NCBI GenBank assembly: GCA_001828855.1
Contig: MHZT01000001.1
Span: 186,001 to 250,000 of the forward strand
Source: Rhodobacterales bacterium RIFCSPHIGHO2_02_FULL_62_130
GTDB lineage: Bacteria; Pseudomonadota; Alphaproteobacteria; Rhodobacterales; Rhodobacteraceae
Direction of reading: 5' to 3'
Length of the DNA: 64,000 nt
Every line of letters begins with the position of its first letter. The first letter of the stretch is position 1. Shown piece by piece: positions 28,350 to 37,386 of this stretch. Below the pieces are notes generated by a model, which searched no databases, was not told the DNA's origin, and saw only the letters and a list, made by a program, of their open reading frames with translations. The translations under genes were made by a program, and so were the position numbers.

Positions 28350-28841
28350 CTAGATTGATCCGTCGCCGGATTCCCCGCCCATCCAGCCAGATGCAAGGCG
28401 AAAGCCGATACGGGTGGGCGGATCTTCGGGGGCGGCCTTTGGCACGGCGCGCAGCATCACCGACAGTTGCGCGATATGCTGGATCAGTTGGGTTTTCATG
28501 CCGTCATCATCGCGGCCATAAAAGGTGATCAGATCGGGTTCGAAAAAGCCCAAGCCTTCGATCTTCAGCACCCCCGCATCCGATCCGGCAAAGCCCATCG
28601 CAATCTCTTGATTGCTGTCGAGTTGGCTTTCGAAATTGCGGATATACAGGATCAGCCGGTCATAGGCCCATTCGGCGGGGCTTTTCTCGGCCACCGGTTT
28701 GCCTTGCAGCGCCGCCGGAAGCGGTTCCTGTTCCGCCGTCGGGGGGGCGTTCGGATCGGTGTGGATGGCAAAGGCGCGCGGCAATCCGGCGGCTTTGGCG
28801 ATGGCCTCATCAAGGGCGGCGGCGTCTTTGGGGGGGATCAT
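28350..28841 (-). CDS. DUF6173-like protein of unknown function
   Basis: A 163-residue soluble protein starting MIPPKDAAALDEAIAKAAG. Seen: the conserved block KSPAEWAYDRLILYIRNFESQLD and GFFEPDLITFYGRDDDGMKTQLIQHIAQLSVML. I recall this as the DUF6173 family common in Rhodobacterales, which is memory only. No function is known to me. The start lies 1 base after the stop of the metallo-hydrolase gene, so it belongs to the acyl-CoA dehydrogenase operon. Confidence 0.75.
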   Translation of the reverse strand: MIPPKDAAALDEAIAKAAGLPRAFAIHTDPNAPPTAEQEPLPAALQGKPVAEKSPAEWAYDRLILYIRNFESQLDSNQEIAMGFAGSDAGVLKIEGLGFFEPDLITFYGRDDDGMKTQLIQHIAQLSVMLRAVPKAAPEDPPTRIGFRLASGWMGGESGDGSI

Positions 28842-28842
28842 G

Positions 28843-29880
28843 TCAGGCTCCTGCGGAGGCCTGCCAAGCCCAGGCCCCTTCGCTGTCCAGCACACGCGAA
28901 ACCTGCCCGCGCCGCAAGAGGTAGTTCAGGTGTGCCACGGATTCGACAAGGGCAAGCCCCAGTTCGGCAGGGCCGATCTCGCGTTTGAACAGGGCAGGAA
29001 AGCATTGGGCGGCGGTTTTGGGCGTGGCCAGATGGGCGCGCAGGCGCAGCAGGGCGGATTCGTGATTCTCGGCCATTTGAACCAGCCGGAAGGGCAGGCC
29101 GGTGAAGGGCAGCTTATGCCCCGGCAGGATCAGTTGATCGGCGCGGGCATGGGGCGCAAAGCTGCGTGTGCTGTCCAGCCAGTCGGCCAGTGGATCGGCG
29201 TCAGGCTCGGTCGGGTAGACGCCGATATTGGCGCTGATGCCGGGCAGCAACTGATCGCCGCCTATGACGAGTGGGTCATCAAGGCTCCACAACGTTGCGT
29301 GATCGGGGGCATGGCCTTGGCCAAGCCGCACCTGCCAGCGCCGGCCTGCGGCGTGCAGGATGTCGCCTTCGGCAAGGCGGGTGAAACCTTGGGGCAGCGG
29401 GGCCACCACATCGCAGAAGTTGAACGGGCGTTCGGCGGATTTTTGTGAGCGGGTGGCGGCGTCAACGCCTGCACGTTGATAAAAGCTCAGTGCTTGGGGG
29501 GACGGGATTGGCTGTTCGTCCAGCACCAGCATCCGCGCGTAAAGCCATGCGGTGCGGGTCGTCAGCAATTCGACGCCCTGTTCCTGAAACCATCCGGCAA
29601 GGCCGATGTGATCGGGGTGGTGATGCGTCACGATCAGGCGGCGGACCTTTTTGCCCGCCAGCGGCCCCTCGATCAGCGCGGTCCAGATCGCCTTGGCGCG
29701 GCGGGTCATCAGGCCTGTATCGACAAGGGTCCAGCCATCGCCATCATCCAGCGCATAGACGTTGACGTGATCCAGCGCCATCGGCAGCGGCAGGCGCATC
29801 CACAGGATTTGTGGCGCGACTTCAATCGCCTGCCCTTCGGCGGGGGCAGTGGGGAACGGGTGGTGCAGGCCTTGGGTCAC
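28843..29880 (-). CDS. Metallo-beta-lactamase-fold hydrolase
   Basis: A 345-residue zinc hydrolase. Motif HxHxDH is present as THHHPDHIG; further metal ligands appear in GQGHAPDHAT (His), GGDQLL (Asp) and LPGHKLPFTG (His). The N-terminal WMRLPLPMALDHVNVYALDDGDGW and the C-terminal helical tail fit the MBL subgroup often paired with acyl-CoA metabolism genes. Substrate unknown; a thioesterase or lactonase role is possible. The start overlaps the acyl-CoA dehydrogenase stop by 4 bases. Confidence 0.88.
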   Translation of the reverse strand: MTQGLHHPFPTAPAEGQAIEVAPQILWMRLPLPMALDHVNVYALDDGDGWTLVDTGLMTRRAKAIWTALIEGPLAGKKVRRLIVTHHHPDHIGLAGWFQEQGVELLTTRTAWLYARMLVLDEQPIPSPQALSFYQRAGVDAATRSQKSAERPFNFCDVVAPLPQGFTRLAEGDILHAAGRRWQVRLGQGHAPDHATLWSLDDPLVIGGDQLLPGISANIGVYPTEPDADPLADWLDSTRSFAPHARADQLILPGHKLPFTGLPFRLVQMAENHESALLRLRAHLATPKTAAQCFPALFKREIGPAELGLALVESVAHLNYLLRRGQVSRVLDSEGAWAWQASAGA

Positions 29881-31574
29881 GCGCCAAGCGCCTCTGGCGT
29901 GATGGCATAAAGACCGGCAGCGCCTTCACGGGCCTGGGCCAGAAGGGCCGCATGTTCGGGCAGCAAGCGGCGGATCATAAAGCGGGCAAGGGCCGCGCGG
30001 TCAGGATCGGCAAGGGCGGCGGCAAGGTGGAAATGCCCGCCCAATATGCGGGCAAAGCCGCGCAGATAGGGAACCGCCCCTGCAAAACGGTCGTTCATGT
30101 CCTGCGCCACCAAGGCTTCGGTCGCTTCGCGCAGGGTTTCGGCGGCGGTCCAGACCGCGCCTGCCAGTTCGGGATGGGTGGGGCGGGCGGCCTCGGCTGC
30201 GGTCTGCACCTCGTCGATCAGACGGAAGGCGGCCTCGCCCTTGTCCATCATCTTGCGGCCCACAAGGTCCATCGCCTGTATGCCGTTGGTGCCTTCGTAG
30301 ATCGCCGTCACCCGCACATCGCGGCAAAACTGCGCCGCACCGGTTTCTTCGATAAAGCCCATGCCGCCATGCACCTGCACTCCCTGATGCGCCACCTCGC
30401 AGCCGGTGTCGGTGCCGTAGGCCTTGGCAATCGGGGTCAGAAGCGCGGCGCGGGCCTGCCACTCCGCCGATCCGGTGGCGCGGCCCATGTCGATGGCCAC
30501 GGCGCAGGCCAGACCGATGGCGCGGGCCGCAAAGGTTTCGGCCTTCATCTGCGCCAGCATCCGGCGCACATCGGCATGTTCTATGATCGCACCCGCGCCC
30601 AAGGGCGTCTTGCCCTGCTTGCGGTCGCTGGCATAGGCCAGCGCCGCTTGTGTCGCGGCCTCGGCTACCGACACACCCTGCATCCCCACGCCCAGACGTG
30701 CGTTGTTCATCATGGTGAACATCGCGGCCATGCCCTTGTGAGGCTCTCCCACCAACCAGCCCACAGCCCCGTCATATTGCATCACGGCGGTGGGTGATCC
30801 GTGCAGACCCAGCTTGTGTTCAAGGCTGACCACCTTCAGGCTGTTGTGCGCGCCAAGATTGCCCTCGGCGTCGGGGATAATCTTTGGCACCATGAACAGG
30901 CTGATGCCGCGCGTGCCTTCGGCAGCCTCGGGCAGGCGGGCCAGCACCAGATGGCAGACGTTGGCGGTGAAATCGTTATCGCCCCATGTGATGTAGATCT
31001 TCTGTCCGGTGATCGCATAACTGCCGTCGCCGTTGGGCTTGGCCTGCGTCCGCAAAGCCCCCACGTCCGAGCCTGCCTGCGGTTCGGTCAGGTTCATCGT
31101 GCCGCACCATTCGCCCGAGACCAGCTTGGGAATATATAACGATTTCAGCGCGTCACTGGCGTGATGTTCCAACGCCTCGATCTGGCCTTGCGTCATCAGC
31201 GGGTTCAGTTGCAGGGCCAGACAGGCCGACCCCATCATGTCATGCACCACCGTCGCCACGGTGATCGGCAAGCCCATGCCGCCATGATCGGGACTGGCCG
31301 CCATGCCGACCCAACCGCCATCGGCAATCGCGCGATAGCCTTCGGCATAGCCCGGCGAGGTGCGGACAACGCCATTCTCCAGCCGCGCCGGATGCTTGTC
31401 ACCTGCGCGGTTGAGGGGGGCCAGCGTGGTTTCCGCAAGCTTGGCCGCCTCGGCCAGAATCGCATCAACGGTGTCCGGCGTGGCCTCGGCAAACAGAGTC
31501 GTCGCTGTAACCTGTTCAAAACCAACCACATCCAGAAGCAGGCGAAAATCTGAAAGCGGGGCGCGGTAGGGCAT
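29877..31574 (-). CDS. Acyl-CoA dehydrogenase (DmdC/FadE-like, long form)
   Basis: A 565-residue flavoenzyme that introduces the alpha-beta double bond into acyl-CoA, feeding ETF. It belongs to the long subgroup with an extra C-terminal domain, as in DmdC (3-methylthiopropanoyl-CoA dehydrogenase). Seen: MPYRAPLSDFRLLLD, MNLTEPQAGSDVGALRT, GQKIYITWGDND, YASDRKQGKTPL and YEGTNGIQAMDLVGRK. The start at 31574 has the ribosome site ttcggagga. Whether the substrate is a fatty acid or a sulfur compound cannot be told. It leads a unit with the MBL hydrolase and DUF6173-like gene. Confidence 0.92.
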   Translation of the reverse strand: MPYRAPLSDFRLLLDVVGFEQVTATTLFAEATPDTVDAILAEAAKLAETTLAPLNRAGDKHPARLENGVVRTSPGYAEGYRAIADGGWVGMAASPDHGGMGLPITVATVVHDMMGSACLALQLNPLMTQGQIEALEHHASDALKSLYIPKLVSGEWCGTMNLTEPQAGSDVGALRTQAKPNGDGSYAITGQKIYITWGDNDFTANVCHLVLARLPEAAEGTRGISLFMVPKIIPDAEGNLGAHNSLKVVSLEHKLGLHGSPTAVMQYDGAVGWLVGEPHKGMAAMFTMMNNARLGVGMQGVSVAEAATQAALAYASDRKQGKTPLGAGAIIEHADVRRMLAQMKAETFAARAIGLACAVAIDMGRATGSAEWQARAALLTPIAKAYGTDTGCEVAHQGVQVHGGMGFIEETGAAQFCRDVRVTAIYEGTNGIQAMDLVGRKMMDKGEAAFRLIDEVQTAAEAARPTHPELAGAVWTAAETLREATEALVAQDMNDRFAGAVPYLRGFARILGGHFHLAAALADPDRAALARFMIRRLLPEHAALLAQAREGAAGLYAITPEALGA

Positions 31575-31693
31575 CGGTTCCTCCGAAGGGCGGCTTGGCA
31601 AATGGGTGGCTGGCGGGTAATGGCATGAACAATGGTAGCCAAGCCCGCCTCCGCTTCAACCCCCTGCTTTCCCCTCAACGTAGCGTCACACCG

Positions 31694-32641
31694 ATGATCC
31701 CGACCGAAACCCTTGATCCGACAGCCGAAGGTCTGGCCCGCGCGGCGGCGCTGCTGCGGCAAGGCGCGCTTGTCGCTTTCCCGACCGAGACGGTCTACGG
31801 CCTTGGCGGCGATGCGCGTGACGATCTGGCTGTGGCGCGGATCTTCGAGGCCAAGGGCCGACCAAGGTTCAACCCGCTGATCGTGCATGTGCCGGATCTT
31901 GAGGCGGCGCGGCGCTATGCCGTGGTGGATGCGCGGGCGGAATCCGTTGCGGCGGCGTTCTGGCCCGGCCCCTTGACGCTGGTGCTGCCGCTGCGGGCCG
32001 ATAGCGGGCTGTCGGCTTTGGTGACGGCGGATCTTGACTCGGTGGCGATCCGGGTTCCGGCGCATCCGGTGGCCCAAGCCCTGCTGCGCGCTTTCGGTGG
32101 GCCGCTGGCGGCACCCTCGGCCAATCCTTCGGGGCGGGTGTCGCCCACCCGCGCGGCGCATGTGCTGGAAGGCTTGTCTGGGCGCATTGCCGCCGTGGTT
32201 GATGGTGGTTCCTGCGCGGTGGGGGTGGAATCCACCATTCTTGGCCTTGTCGATGCCCCCAGCCTGCTGCGCCCCGGTGGCATCGCAGTTGAACAGCTTG
32301 AAGCCCTGCTTGGCCCGCTGCCCACGGGGGGCAACGCGCATAAACCAAATGCCCCCGGCCAACTCGCCTCGCATTACGCCCCTGCGGCACCGGTTCGGCT
32401 GAACGCAACGGACTGGGAGGCCCATGAAATCAGGGTCGGTTTCGGCGCAGGCCGGTCCGATCTGAACCTGTCACCCGCCGCTGATCTGGTCGAGGCTGCG
32501 GCCAACCTGTTTCACACCCTGCGCGAAGCCGATGCCAAGGCAGGCCCGCATGGCAAGATCGCCTTCGCCCCTATTCCCGAAACCGGCCTTGGCCGCGCCA
32601 TCAATGACCGCCTGCGTCGTGCTGCAGCCCCTCGGCCCTAG
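31694..32641 (+). CDS. tsaC: L-threonylcarbamoyladenylate synthase (Sua5 type)
   Basis: A 315-residue enzyme for the first step of tRNA t6A37 synthesis. Seen: the YrdC domain GALVAFPTETVYGLGGDA, KGRPRFNPLIVHV, FWPGPLTLVL, LAAPSANPSGRVSPT and GVESTILGL. A Sua5 C-terminal domain follows (GQLASHYAPAAPVRL...). This longer Sua5 form is common in alphaproteobacteria. The start at 31694 is chosen for length; no clear ribosome site is seen. It is divergent from the acyl-CoA dehydrogenase gene. A single inner arm of the repeat family follows its stop. Confidence 0.93.
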   Translation: MIPTETLDPTAEGLARAAALLRQGALVAFPTETVYGLGGDARDDLAVARIFEAKGRPRFNPLIVHVPDLEAARRYAVVDARAESVAAAFWPGPLTLVLPLRADSGLSALVTADLDSVAIRVPAHPVAQALLRAFGGPLAAPSANPSGRVSPTRAAHVLEGLSGRIAAVVDGGSCAVGVESTILGLVDAPSLLRPGGIAVEQLEALLGPLPTGGNAHKPNAPGQLASHYAPAAPVRLNATDWEAHEIRVGFGAGRSDLNLSPAADLVEAAANLFHTLREADAKAGPHGKIAFAPIPETGLGRAINDRLRRAAAPRP

Positions 32642-32644
32642 TCT

Positions 32645-32676
32645 TTCATCTGTTCTTAAATATCCCCGCCGGAGGC
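32645..32676. repeat. Lone inner arm of the composite repeat family
   Basis: ttcatctgttcttaaatatc then cccgccggaggc, the same 31-base unit as the inner arms of elements A, B and C, but without a partner arm or outer palindrome. It starts 3 bases after the tsaC/sua5 stop codon. Confidence 0.75.
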
Positions 32677-32750
32677 ACACGGAGACAAGCCGCCTTGGCG
32701 GCGCGGGCGACCTGAAATCTTGCGGCGGATGCCGCGCCTTTGGATCAGCT

Positions 32751-33425
32751 TCAGATCACCGTCACAGTGGCGGGGGACAGGCCGTCGATGTCCACAACAC
32801 AGGTTTGCCCGCGCGCGATGGGTCCAACGCCTGCGGGGGTGCCGGTAAAGATCAGATCGCCCGCCTGCAATGTTACCAAGCCGGACAGATAGGAAATAAT
32901 ACCTGCCACCGGCCAGATCATCTCGTCCAGATCGGCGTCTTGGGTGACAACTCCGTCGACCACACAGCGGATGCGGCCCTGCGCGATGCTTCCTTGCCGG
33001 ATCGCGCCCACGACGGCCGAATTGTCAAACCCCTTTGACATATCCCACGGCCTGCGCGCGGCTTTGGCGGCGGCTTGCAAGTCGCGGCGGGTCAGATCGT
33101 TGCCAGCGGCATAGCCATAGACCAGCGCCAGCGCCTGATCGACCGGAACATCGCGGCCCCCTGCGCCCAAGGCCACCACCAATTCGGCCTCGTGGTGCAG
33201 ATCGGTTGTGGCGGGCGGGTAGGGGATGGTTGCGCCGGACTCCACCACCGCGTCGGCGGGTTTGGTGAAGAAGAACGGCGGTTCGGCATTCGGGTCACCG
33301 CCCATCTCGCGGGTGTGTTCGGCATAGTTGCGGCCCACACAGAAGATGCGGCGCAGTGGAAAACGGTCGGTTGTGCCTTCAACGGCGACGCTGGGCAGGG
33401 CTGGCGCGGGGATCACGAATCCCAT
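32751..33425 (-). CDS. Fumarylacetoacetate hydrolase family protein
   Basis: A 224-residue FAH-fold hydrolase. Seen: IFCVGRNYAEHTREMG, metal-binding DLHHEAELVVALG, GYAAGNDLTRRDLQ, KGFDNSAVVG and LIFTGTPAGVGP, all standard for the small FAH enzymes (fumarylpyruvate hydrolase, acylpyruvase and 2-hydroxyhepta-dienedioate isomerase types). The exact substrate cannot be assigned. It starts 3 bases after the stop of the D,D-carboxypeptidase gene, so the two are probably cotranscribed. Confidence 0.9.
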   Translation of the reverse strand: MGFVIPAPALPSVAVEGTTDRFPLRRIFCVGRNYAEHTREMGGDPNAEPPFFFTKPADAVVESGATIPYPPATTDLHHEAELVVALGAGGRDVPVDQALALVYGYAAGNDLTRRDLQAAAKAARRPWDMSKGFDNSAVVGAIRQGSIAQGRIRCVVDGVVTQDADLDEMIWPVAGIISYLSGLVTLQAGDLIFTGTPAGVGPIARGQTCVVDIDGLSPATVTVI

Positions 33426-33428
33426 CGC

Positions 33429-35054
33429 TTATGGACCCATCGTAAAGCATTGCACCGCGCGGGCCTGCAGGCGGCGGCAGGCCAGATCGGCCTCGTCCTG
33501 TCCCAGACCCATGAAGTTGGCGTCATAGGCGCCGCCTTTTTCGATGATCTTCCGCAGGCCACCGCCCAAGGTGGCGCTTTCTGCCAGTTGGGTTTTCAAC
33601 AGCGCCCGTTCAGCCTCGGCGCGGGTGTTGAAGCGGCCCACATTCACGCCCCAATGCCGCCCGCCCGATGTGGAGATGCGGGTGACCACCTCGGCCTCGG
33701 TCGGCACGGGTTCGGCAGCGGCCATCTGCACCTCGTCATAGATCGGGGCCTTGCGTTTGGGCTTGGGCGATACGGCGACCAGTTGCACGGGCTGGGCCGC
33801 TGCGGGGGCGGCCGAAATTGTCAGGGCTACCGGGGCTTCGTCACCGGACGGCACGGCGGCAGGATCAAGGCTGGCGGAAAGGTTGGCCAGTTCGGTGCCT
33901 TCGGGCAGCAGCGCAGGTTCGGCGCTGGCCAAGGCCACGGCCTGAGCGTCCAGCCCTTCGGCGGCGGTGGCATCGGTTGCCTCGGCCAAAGCGCCCGCAA
34001 TGTCGTCGGCCATCTCGGCCACGGCCACTTCGGTTGCGGCCGCAACGGCAGGGCGGCGTGGCGGACGGGGTGAGGTGGTCACGGCCATCATCACGCGCAG
34101 GGTTTTGCCCGCGCCACCCTCGACTTCGGGCAGGGCATCGTCTGTTCCCGCATCGGCCAGCAATTCGGCATCCGCGATGGCGGCGGGGGCGTCAGGCGGG
34201 GCTTCCCTGGCGTTCGAGGGGGCTTTGGCAAAGCCCAGATCCAGCAGCTCGACCATCTTGGCATTGCGGTTGGCGGTGGATTTGCCGCCGAACACGGTGG
34301 CAATGATCCGCACGCCGCCACGTTCCGCCGAAGCGGTCAGGTTAAAGCCCGCTGCATCGGTGTAGCCGGTCTTGATGCCATCCGCGCCCTTGTACATGTC
34401 AAGGAAGCGGCGGTTGGTATTGGCCACCTCGGCCATGCCCGCATCGGTCGAGCGGCGCGAGAAGATGTTGTAATACTGCGGGAAATCGTAAAACAGGTGC
34501 CGCCCAAGGATCGACATGTCATGCGCCGTGGACAAATGCCCCTTGGCCGTCAGACCATTGGCGTTCTTGAATGTGGTGTTGTCCATCCCCAGCGTTTTCG
34601 CGGTTTTGGTCATGCGGGCGGCGAATTTCTCTTTGCTGCCGCTGATATGGTCGCCGATGGCCGCCGCCGCATCATTGGCCGATTTCACCGCAGCGGCCCG
34701 GATCAGATAGCGCAACTGGATTTTCTGCCCCGCCTTCAGCCCCAGCCGCGACGGCGGTTGCGAGGCGGCATTCTTGGTCACCGTGACCATGGTATCAAGC
34801 GACAGGGTTCCGCGCTCGATCTCCTGAAAGGTGATGTAAAGCGTCATCATCTTGGTCAGCGAGGCCGGATGCAGGCGGGTATCGGCGTTCTCGGAATACA
34901 GCGTCTTGCCGGTGCGGGCATCCATCACATGGGCGGCAAAGGGGGCCGCGCGCGATTCTTGCGGGCCAGAACAGGCCGCGACCAGAGCAAAGGCCGCCAG
35001 CATCATAAAATTGCGGACATACTGCCCCAGCAAGGGTGTCATCGCTCTGCCCAT
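33429..35054 (-). CDS. D-alanyl-D-alanine carboxypeptidase with C-terminal SPOR domain
   Basis: A 541-residue serine peptidase of the S11/PBP5 family trimming peptidoglycan stem peptides. The catalytic motifs are complete: SLTK (Ser65, Lys68), SAN (125-127) and KTG (228-230). The N-terminal segment FMMLAAFALVAAC carries a lipobox ending at Cys28, so it may be a lipoprotein. Residues about 290-450 are an Ala/Glu/Asp-rich linker. The end (about 455-535) is a SPOR domain (GVNVGRFNTRAEAERALLKTQLAE), which targets denuded glycan at division sites. The start at 35054 is uncertain; 35042 is an alternative. Confidence 0.9.
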   Translation of the reverse strand: MGRAMTPLLGQYVRNFMMLAAFALVAACSGPQESRAAPFAAHVMDARTGKTLYSENADTRLHPASLTKMMTLYITFQEIERGTLSLDTMVTVTKNAASQPPSRLGLKAGQKIQLRYLIRAAAVKSANDAAAAIGDHISGSKEKFAARMTKTAKTLGMDNTTFKNANGLTAKGHLSTAHDMSILGRHLFYDFPQYYNIFSRRSTDAGMAEVANTNRRFLDMYKGADGIKTGYTDAAGFNLTASAERGGVRIIATVFGGKSTANRNAKMVELLDLGFAKAPSNAREAPPDAPAAIADAELLADAGTDDALPEVEGGAGKTLRVMMAVTTSPRPPRRPAVAAATEVAVAEMADDIAGALAEATDATAAEGLDAQAVALASAEPALLPEGTELANLSASLDPAAVPSGDEAPVALTISAAPAAAQPVQLVAVSPKPKRKAPIYDEVQMAAAEPVPTEAEVVTRISTSGGRHWGVNVGRFNTRAEAERALLKTQLAESATLGGGLRKIIEKGGAYDANFMGLGQDEADLACRRLQARAVQCFTMGP

Positions 35055-35203
35055 CTTATCTGCCTCGTTACCCCTCGTTCGGCGGGGGCTTTGTTCTGCG
35101 CCCGAAGGCTAACACAGGGGATGATTCAATAAAACCCCCTAGTTTCAATGGGTTTGATCGGCGGTCAGAGGTGGCGGATCGGCTACTATACCTAAGGTTT
35201 ATG

Positions 35204-35917
35204 CTAGGTGTTGTGGGTGCGTTGCATGCCAGCCACAAGATCGGGCAGTCCCCCCAGATCGGGCAGGCTGTGAAACCGGGGGTGGCCGGTGGGTGGATCG
35301 GCATGTTCCAGCGCCCAGGTCAGCCCGTGCGGCACATGGACGCCCCAGCCGCCAGCCTCGATCACCGGGATCACATCGGACTTCAGCGAGTTGCCCACCA
35401 TCATGGCCTGCGCGGCGGTGCTGCCGTGGCGGGCAAAGATCTGGGCGTAAACCGGCGCGGTCTTGTTAGAGACAATCTCGACGCCGTGAAACAGATCGCC
35501 AAGCCCCGATTGCGCCAGCTTGCGTTCCTGATCCAGCAGATCGCCCTTGGTGATCAGGATGACGCGATACTGGTCGGCCAGCGCAGCCACTGCATCGCGG
35601 GCATGCGGCAACAGTTCGGTCGGGTGTTCCAGCATGTCCCGCCCTGCGGCCACCAGTTCGGCAATCACGGCAGCGGGCACACGGGCCTCGGTCACCTCGA
35701 TCGCGGTTTCGATCATCGACAGGGTAAAGCCTTTGACGCCAAAGCCATAATGGCCAAGGTTGCGCCGTTCTGCCGCCAGAAGCCGGTCATGCAGGTGATC
35801 GGGATCGGCAAAATCGGCCAAGAGGCCGGTAAAGCGATCCTGCGTCAGCCGGAACGATGCCTCGTTCTGCCAAAGCGTGTCGTCGGCATCAAAGCCGATG
35901 GTCGTCAGGGTGGGCAT
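35204..35917 (-). CDS. HAD-family hydrolase
   Basis: A 237-residue haloacid dehalogenase-type phosphatase. Motif I is TIGFDADDTLWQNE, motif II VILITKGD and motif III with IV around KTAPVYAQIFARHG, then MVGNSLKSDVIPVIEAGGWGVHVPHG. The substrate is unknown; resemblance is to small-molecule phosphatases. A ribosome site (gaaggag) precedes the start. The 149 bases between it and the carboxypeptidase gene show no gene. Confidence 0.88.
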   Translation of the reverse strand: MPTLTTIGFDADDTLWQNEASFRLTQDRFTGLLADFADPDHLHDRLLAAERRNLGHYGFGVKGFTLSMIETAIEVTEARVPAAVIAELVAAGRDMLEHPTELLPHARDAVAALADQYRVILITKGDLLDQERKLAQSGLGDLFHGVEIVSNKTAPVYAQIFARHGSTAAQAMMVGNSLKSDVIPVIEAGGWGVHVPHGLTWALEHADPPTGHPRFHSLPDLGGLPDLVAGMQRTHNT

Positions 35918-36063
35918 GAATCACTCCTTCGTGCATAGCATCGGCGGGTGACGGGCCTTTTCGCAAGGGTGAAAATCGGTATACTGCGCCACACTGGCCT
36001 TTCTGGGCCGAATCCCCTTTGCAGTTGACGGAGCGCGGTGCCTTGACCCTGACCCCTTTCCAC

Positions 36064-36384
36064 ATGTCGGATACGCCGCGCGGGCCGGGTCAGGATGCCT
36101 CGGTTCTGACCAAGACCAAGCCCAAGACCGAACGGCCCAAGCTGTATAAGGTCATGCTTCTGAATGACGATTACACCCCGATGGAATTTGTTGTTCATAT
36201 TCTGGAGCGGTTCTTCGGCCTGAATCACGCGCAGGCGTTTGACATCATGCTGACGGTCCACAAAAAGGGGCTGGCGGTTGTGGGTGTGTTCTCGTTCGAG
36301 ATTGCGGAAACCAAGGTGGCGCAGGTGATGGATTTCGCGCGTCGTCATCAGCATCCGCTGCAATGCACCATGGAACGGGAGTAG
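36064..36384 (+). CDS. clpS: ATP-dependent Clp protease adaptor ClpS
   Basis: A 106-residue N-end-rule adaptor that delivers substrates to ClpAP. After a flexible N-terminus comes the core [28 protein letters not shown] with the binding-pocket Asn-Asp-Asp and Met, then [22 protein letters not shown]. The start at 36064 has no clear ribosome site and other starts are possible. clpA is not next to it; the following gene is an rsmC-like methyltransferase 15 bases on. Confidence 0.93.
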   Translation: MSDTPRGPGQDASVLTKTKPKTERPKLYKVMLLNDDYTPMEFVVHILERFFGLNHAQAFDIMLTVHKKGLAVVGVFSFEIAETKVAQVMDFARRHQHPLQCTMERE

Positions 36385-36399
36385 GCCCGCGGGCCGCCA

Positions 36400-37386
36400 A
36401 TGCGTTTAGCAAGACTTGAAATGGCGCTGGAAAACGGCGCGGTTGTGGTGCCGCCTGCGGGTGACATCGTGGTGTGGCGCCCGCGCACGGGCGATGATCT
36501 GTCGGTGCTGCCGCGCGAACGGGTGGTGGTGCGGACCGGCTTCAAACCCGATTACGATTACTTCAAGGCGCAGGGCTACCGGATGGAGTCCGACGCCAAA
36601 GCCGGTTTGGCGGTGGTTTGCCTGCCGCGCGCCAAGCGTGAGGCGCGGGCGCTGCTGGCGCAGGCTGCCGCCGGTCTGGCGGACGGCGGGCTGATCGTGG
36701 TGGACGGGCAAAAGACCGATGGCGTCGATACCATCCTGAAGGATTGTCGCGCCTTGGGGCTGCATGTGGGCGAAGCTTTGGCCAAGGCGCATGGGCGGCT
36801 GGCGGTGGTTACGCCGGGACCGGCGCTGGCCGAATGGGCGGCGCAGCCCTTGCAGGTCGAGGGTGGTTTTCAAACCCTGCCGTCGGTGTTTTCGGCGGAC
36901 GGGCCGGATCGCGGCTCGATGCTTCTGGCGGCGGCCTTGCCGGAAAAACTGCCTGCACGGGTGGCCGATCTGGGGGCCGGCTGGGGCTATCTGTCGCGGG
37001 CCATCCTTGCGCGCAACGGCGTCAAAGAGCTTGATCTGGTCGAGGCCGAGGCCGATGCGCTGGACTGCGCCCGCGTCAACATCCCCGATCCGCGTGCGCG
37101 GTTCCATTGGGCCGATGCCACGACATTCAAGCCCGCACGGTTCTGGGAGGCGGTGGTGATGAACCCGCCGTTCCACACCACGCGCGACGCCGATCCGGCC
37201 TTGGGGCTGGCGTTTTTCAAGGCCGCACAGCGCGGGCTGGCGCCGAACGGCATTCTGTATCTGGTGGCAAACCGGCATCTTCCCTATGAGAAAACGCTGG
37301 TCACGCTGTTCAAGGATGTCGGCGAAATCGGCGGAGATTCCGGCTTTCGGGTGATCCGCGCCGCCTATCCGATCCGCGCGCGCTGA
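36400..37386 (+). CDS. rsmC: 16S rRNA (guanine-N2) methyltransferase, RsmC/RlmG-like
   Basis: A 328-residue SAM-dependent methyltransferase with a degenerate N-terminal domain and a C-terminal catalytic domain. Motif I is VADLGAGWGYLS, and the guanine-N2 motif is VVMNPPFHTTRDADPALG, which marks RsmC/RlmG. Near the C-terminus, YLVANRHLPYEKTL is also characteristic. Which guanosine (G1207 in E. coli) is modified here is inferred. It follows clpS closely and ends back-to-back with the convergent small lipoprotein gene. Confidence 0.9.
   Translation: MRLARLEMALENGAVVVPPAGDIVVWRPRTGDDLSVLPRERVVVRTGFKPDYDYFKAQGYRMESDAKAGLAVVCLPRAKREARALLAQAAAGLADGGLIVVDGQKTDGVDTILKDCRALGLHVGEALAKAHGRLAVVTPGPALAEWAAQPLQVEGGFQTLPSVFSADGPDRGSMLLAAALPEKLPARVADLGAGWGYLSRAILARNGVKELDLVEAEADALDCARVNIPDPRARFHWADATTFKPARFWEAVVMNPPFHTTRDADPALGLAFFKAAQRGLAPNGILYLVANRHLPYEKTLVTLFKDVGEIGGDSGFRVIRAAYPIRAR

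Noticed and set aside
35055-35203. Promoter with TTGAAA-like box before the carboxypeptidase gene
   Set aside because: The -10 region did not match at a suitable distance; too weak to list as a feature.
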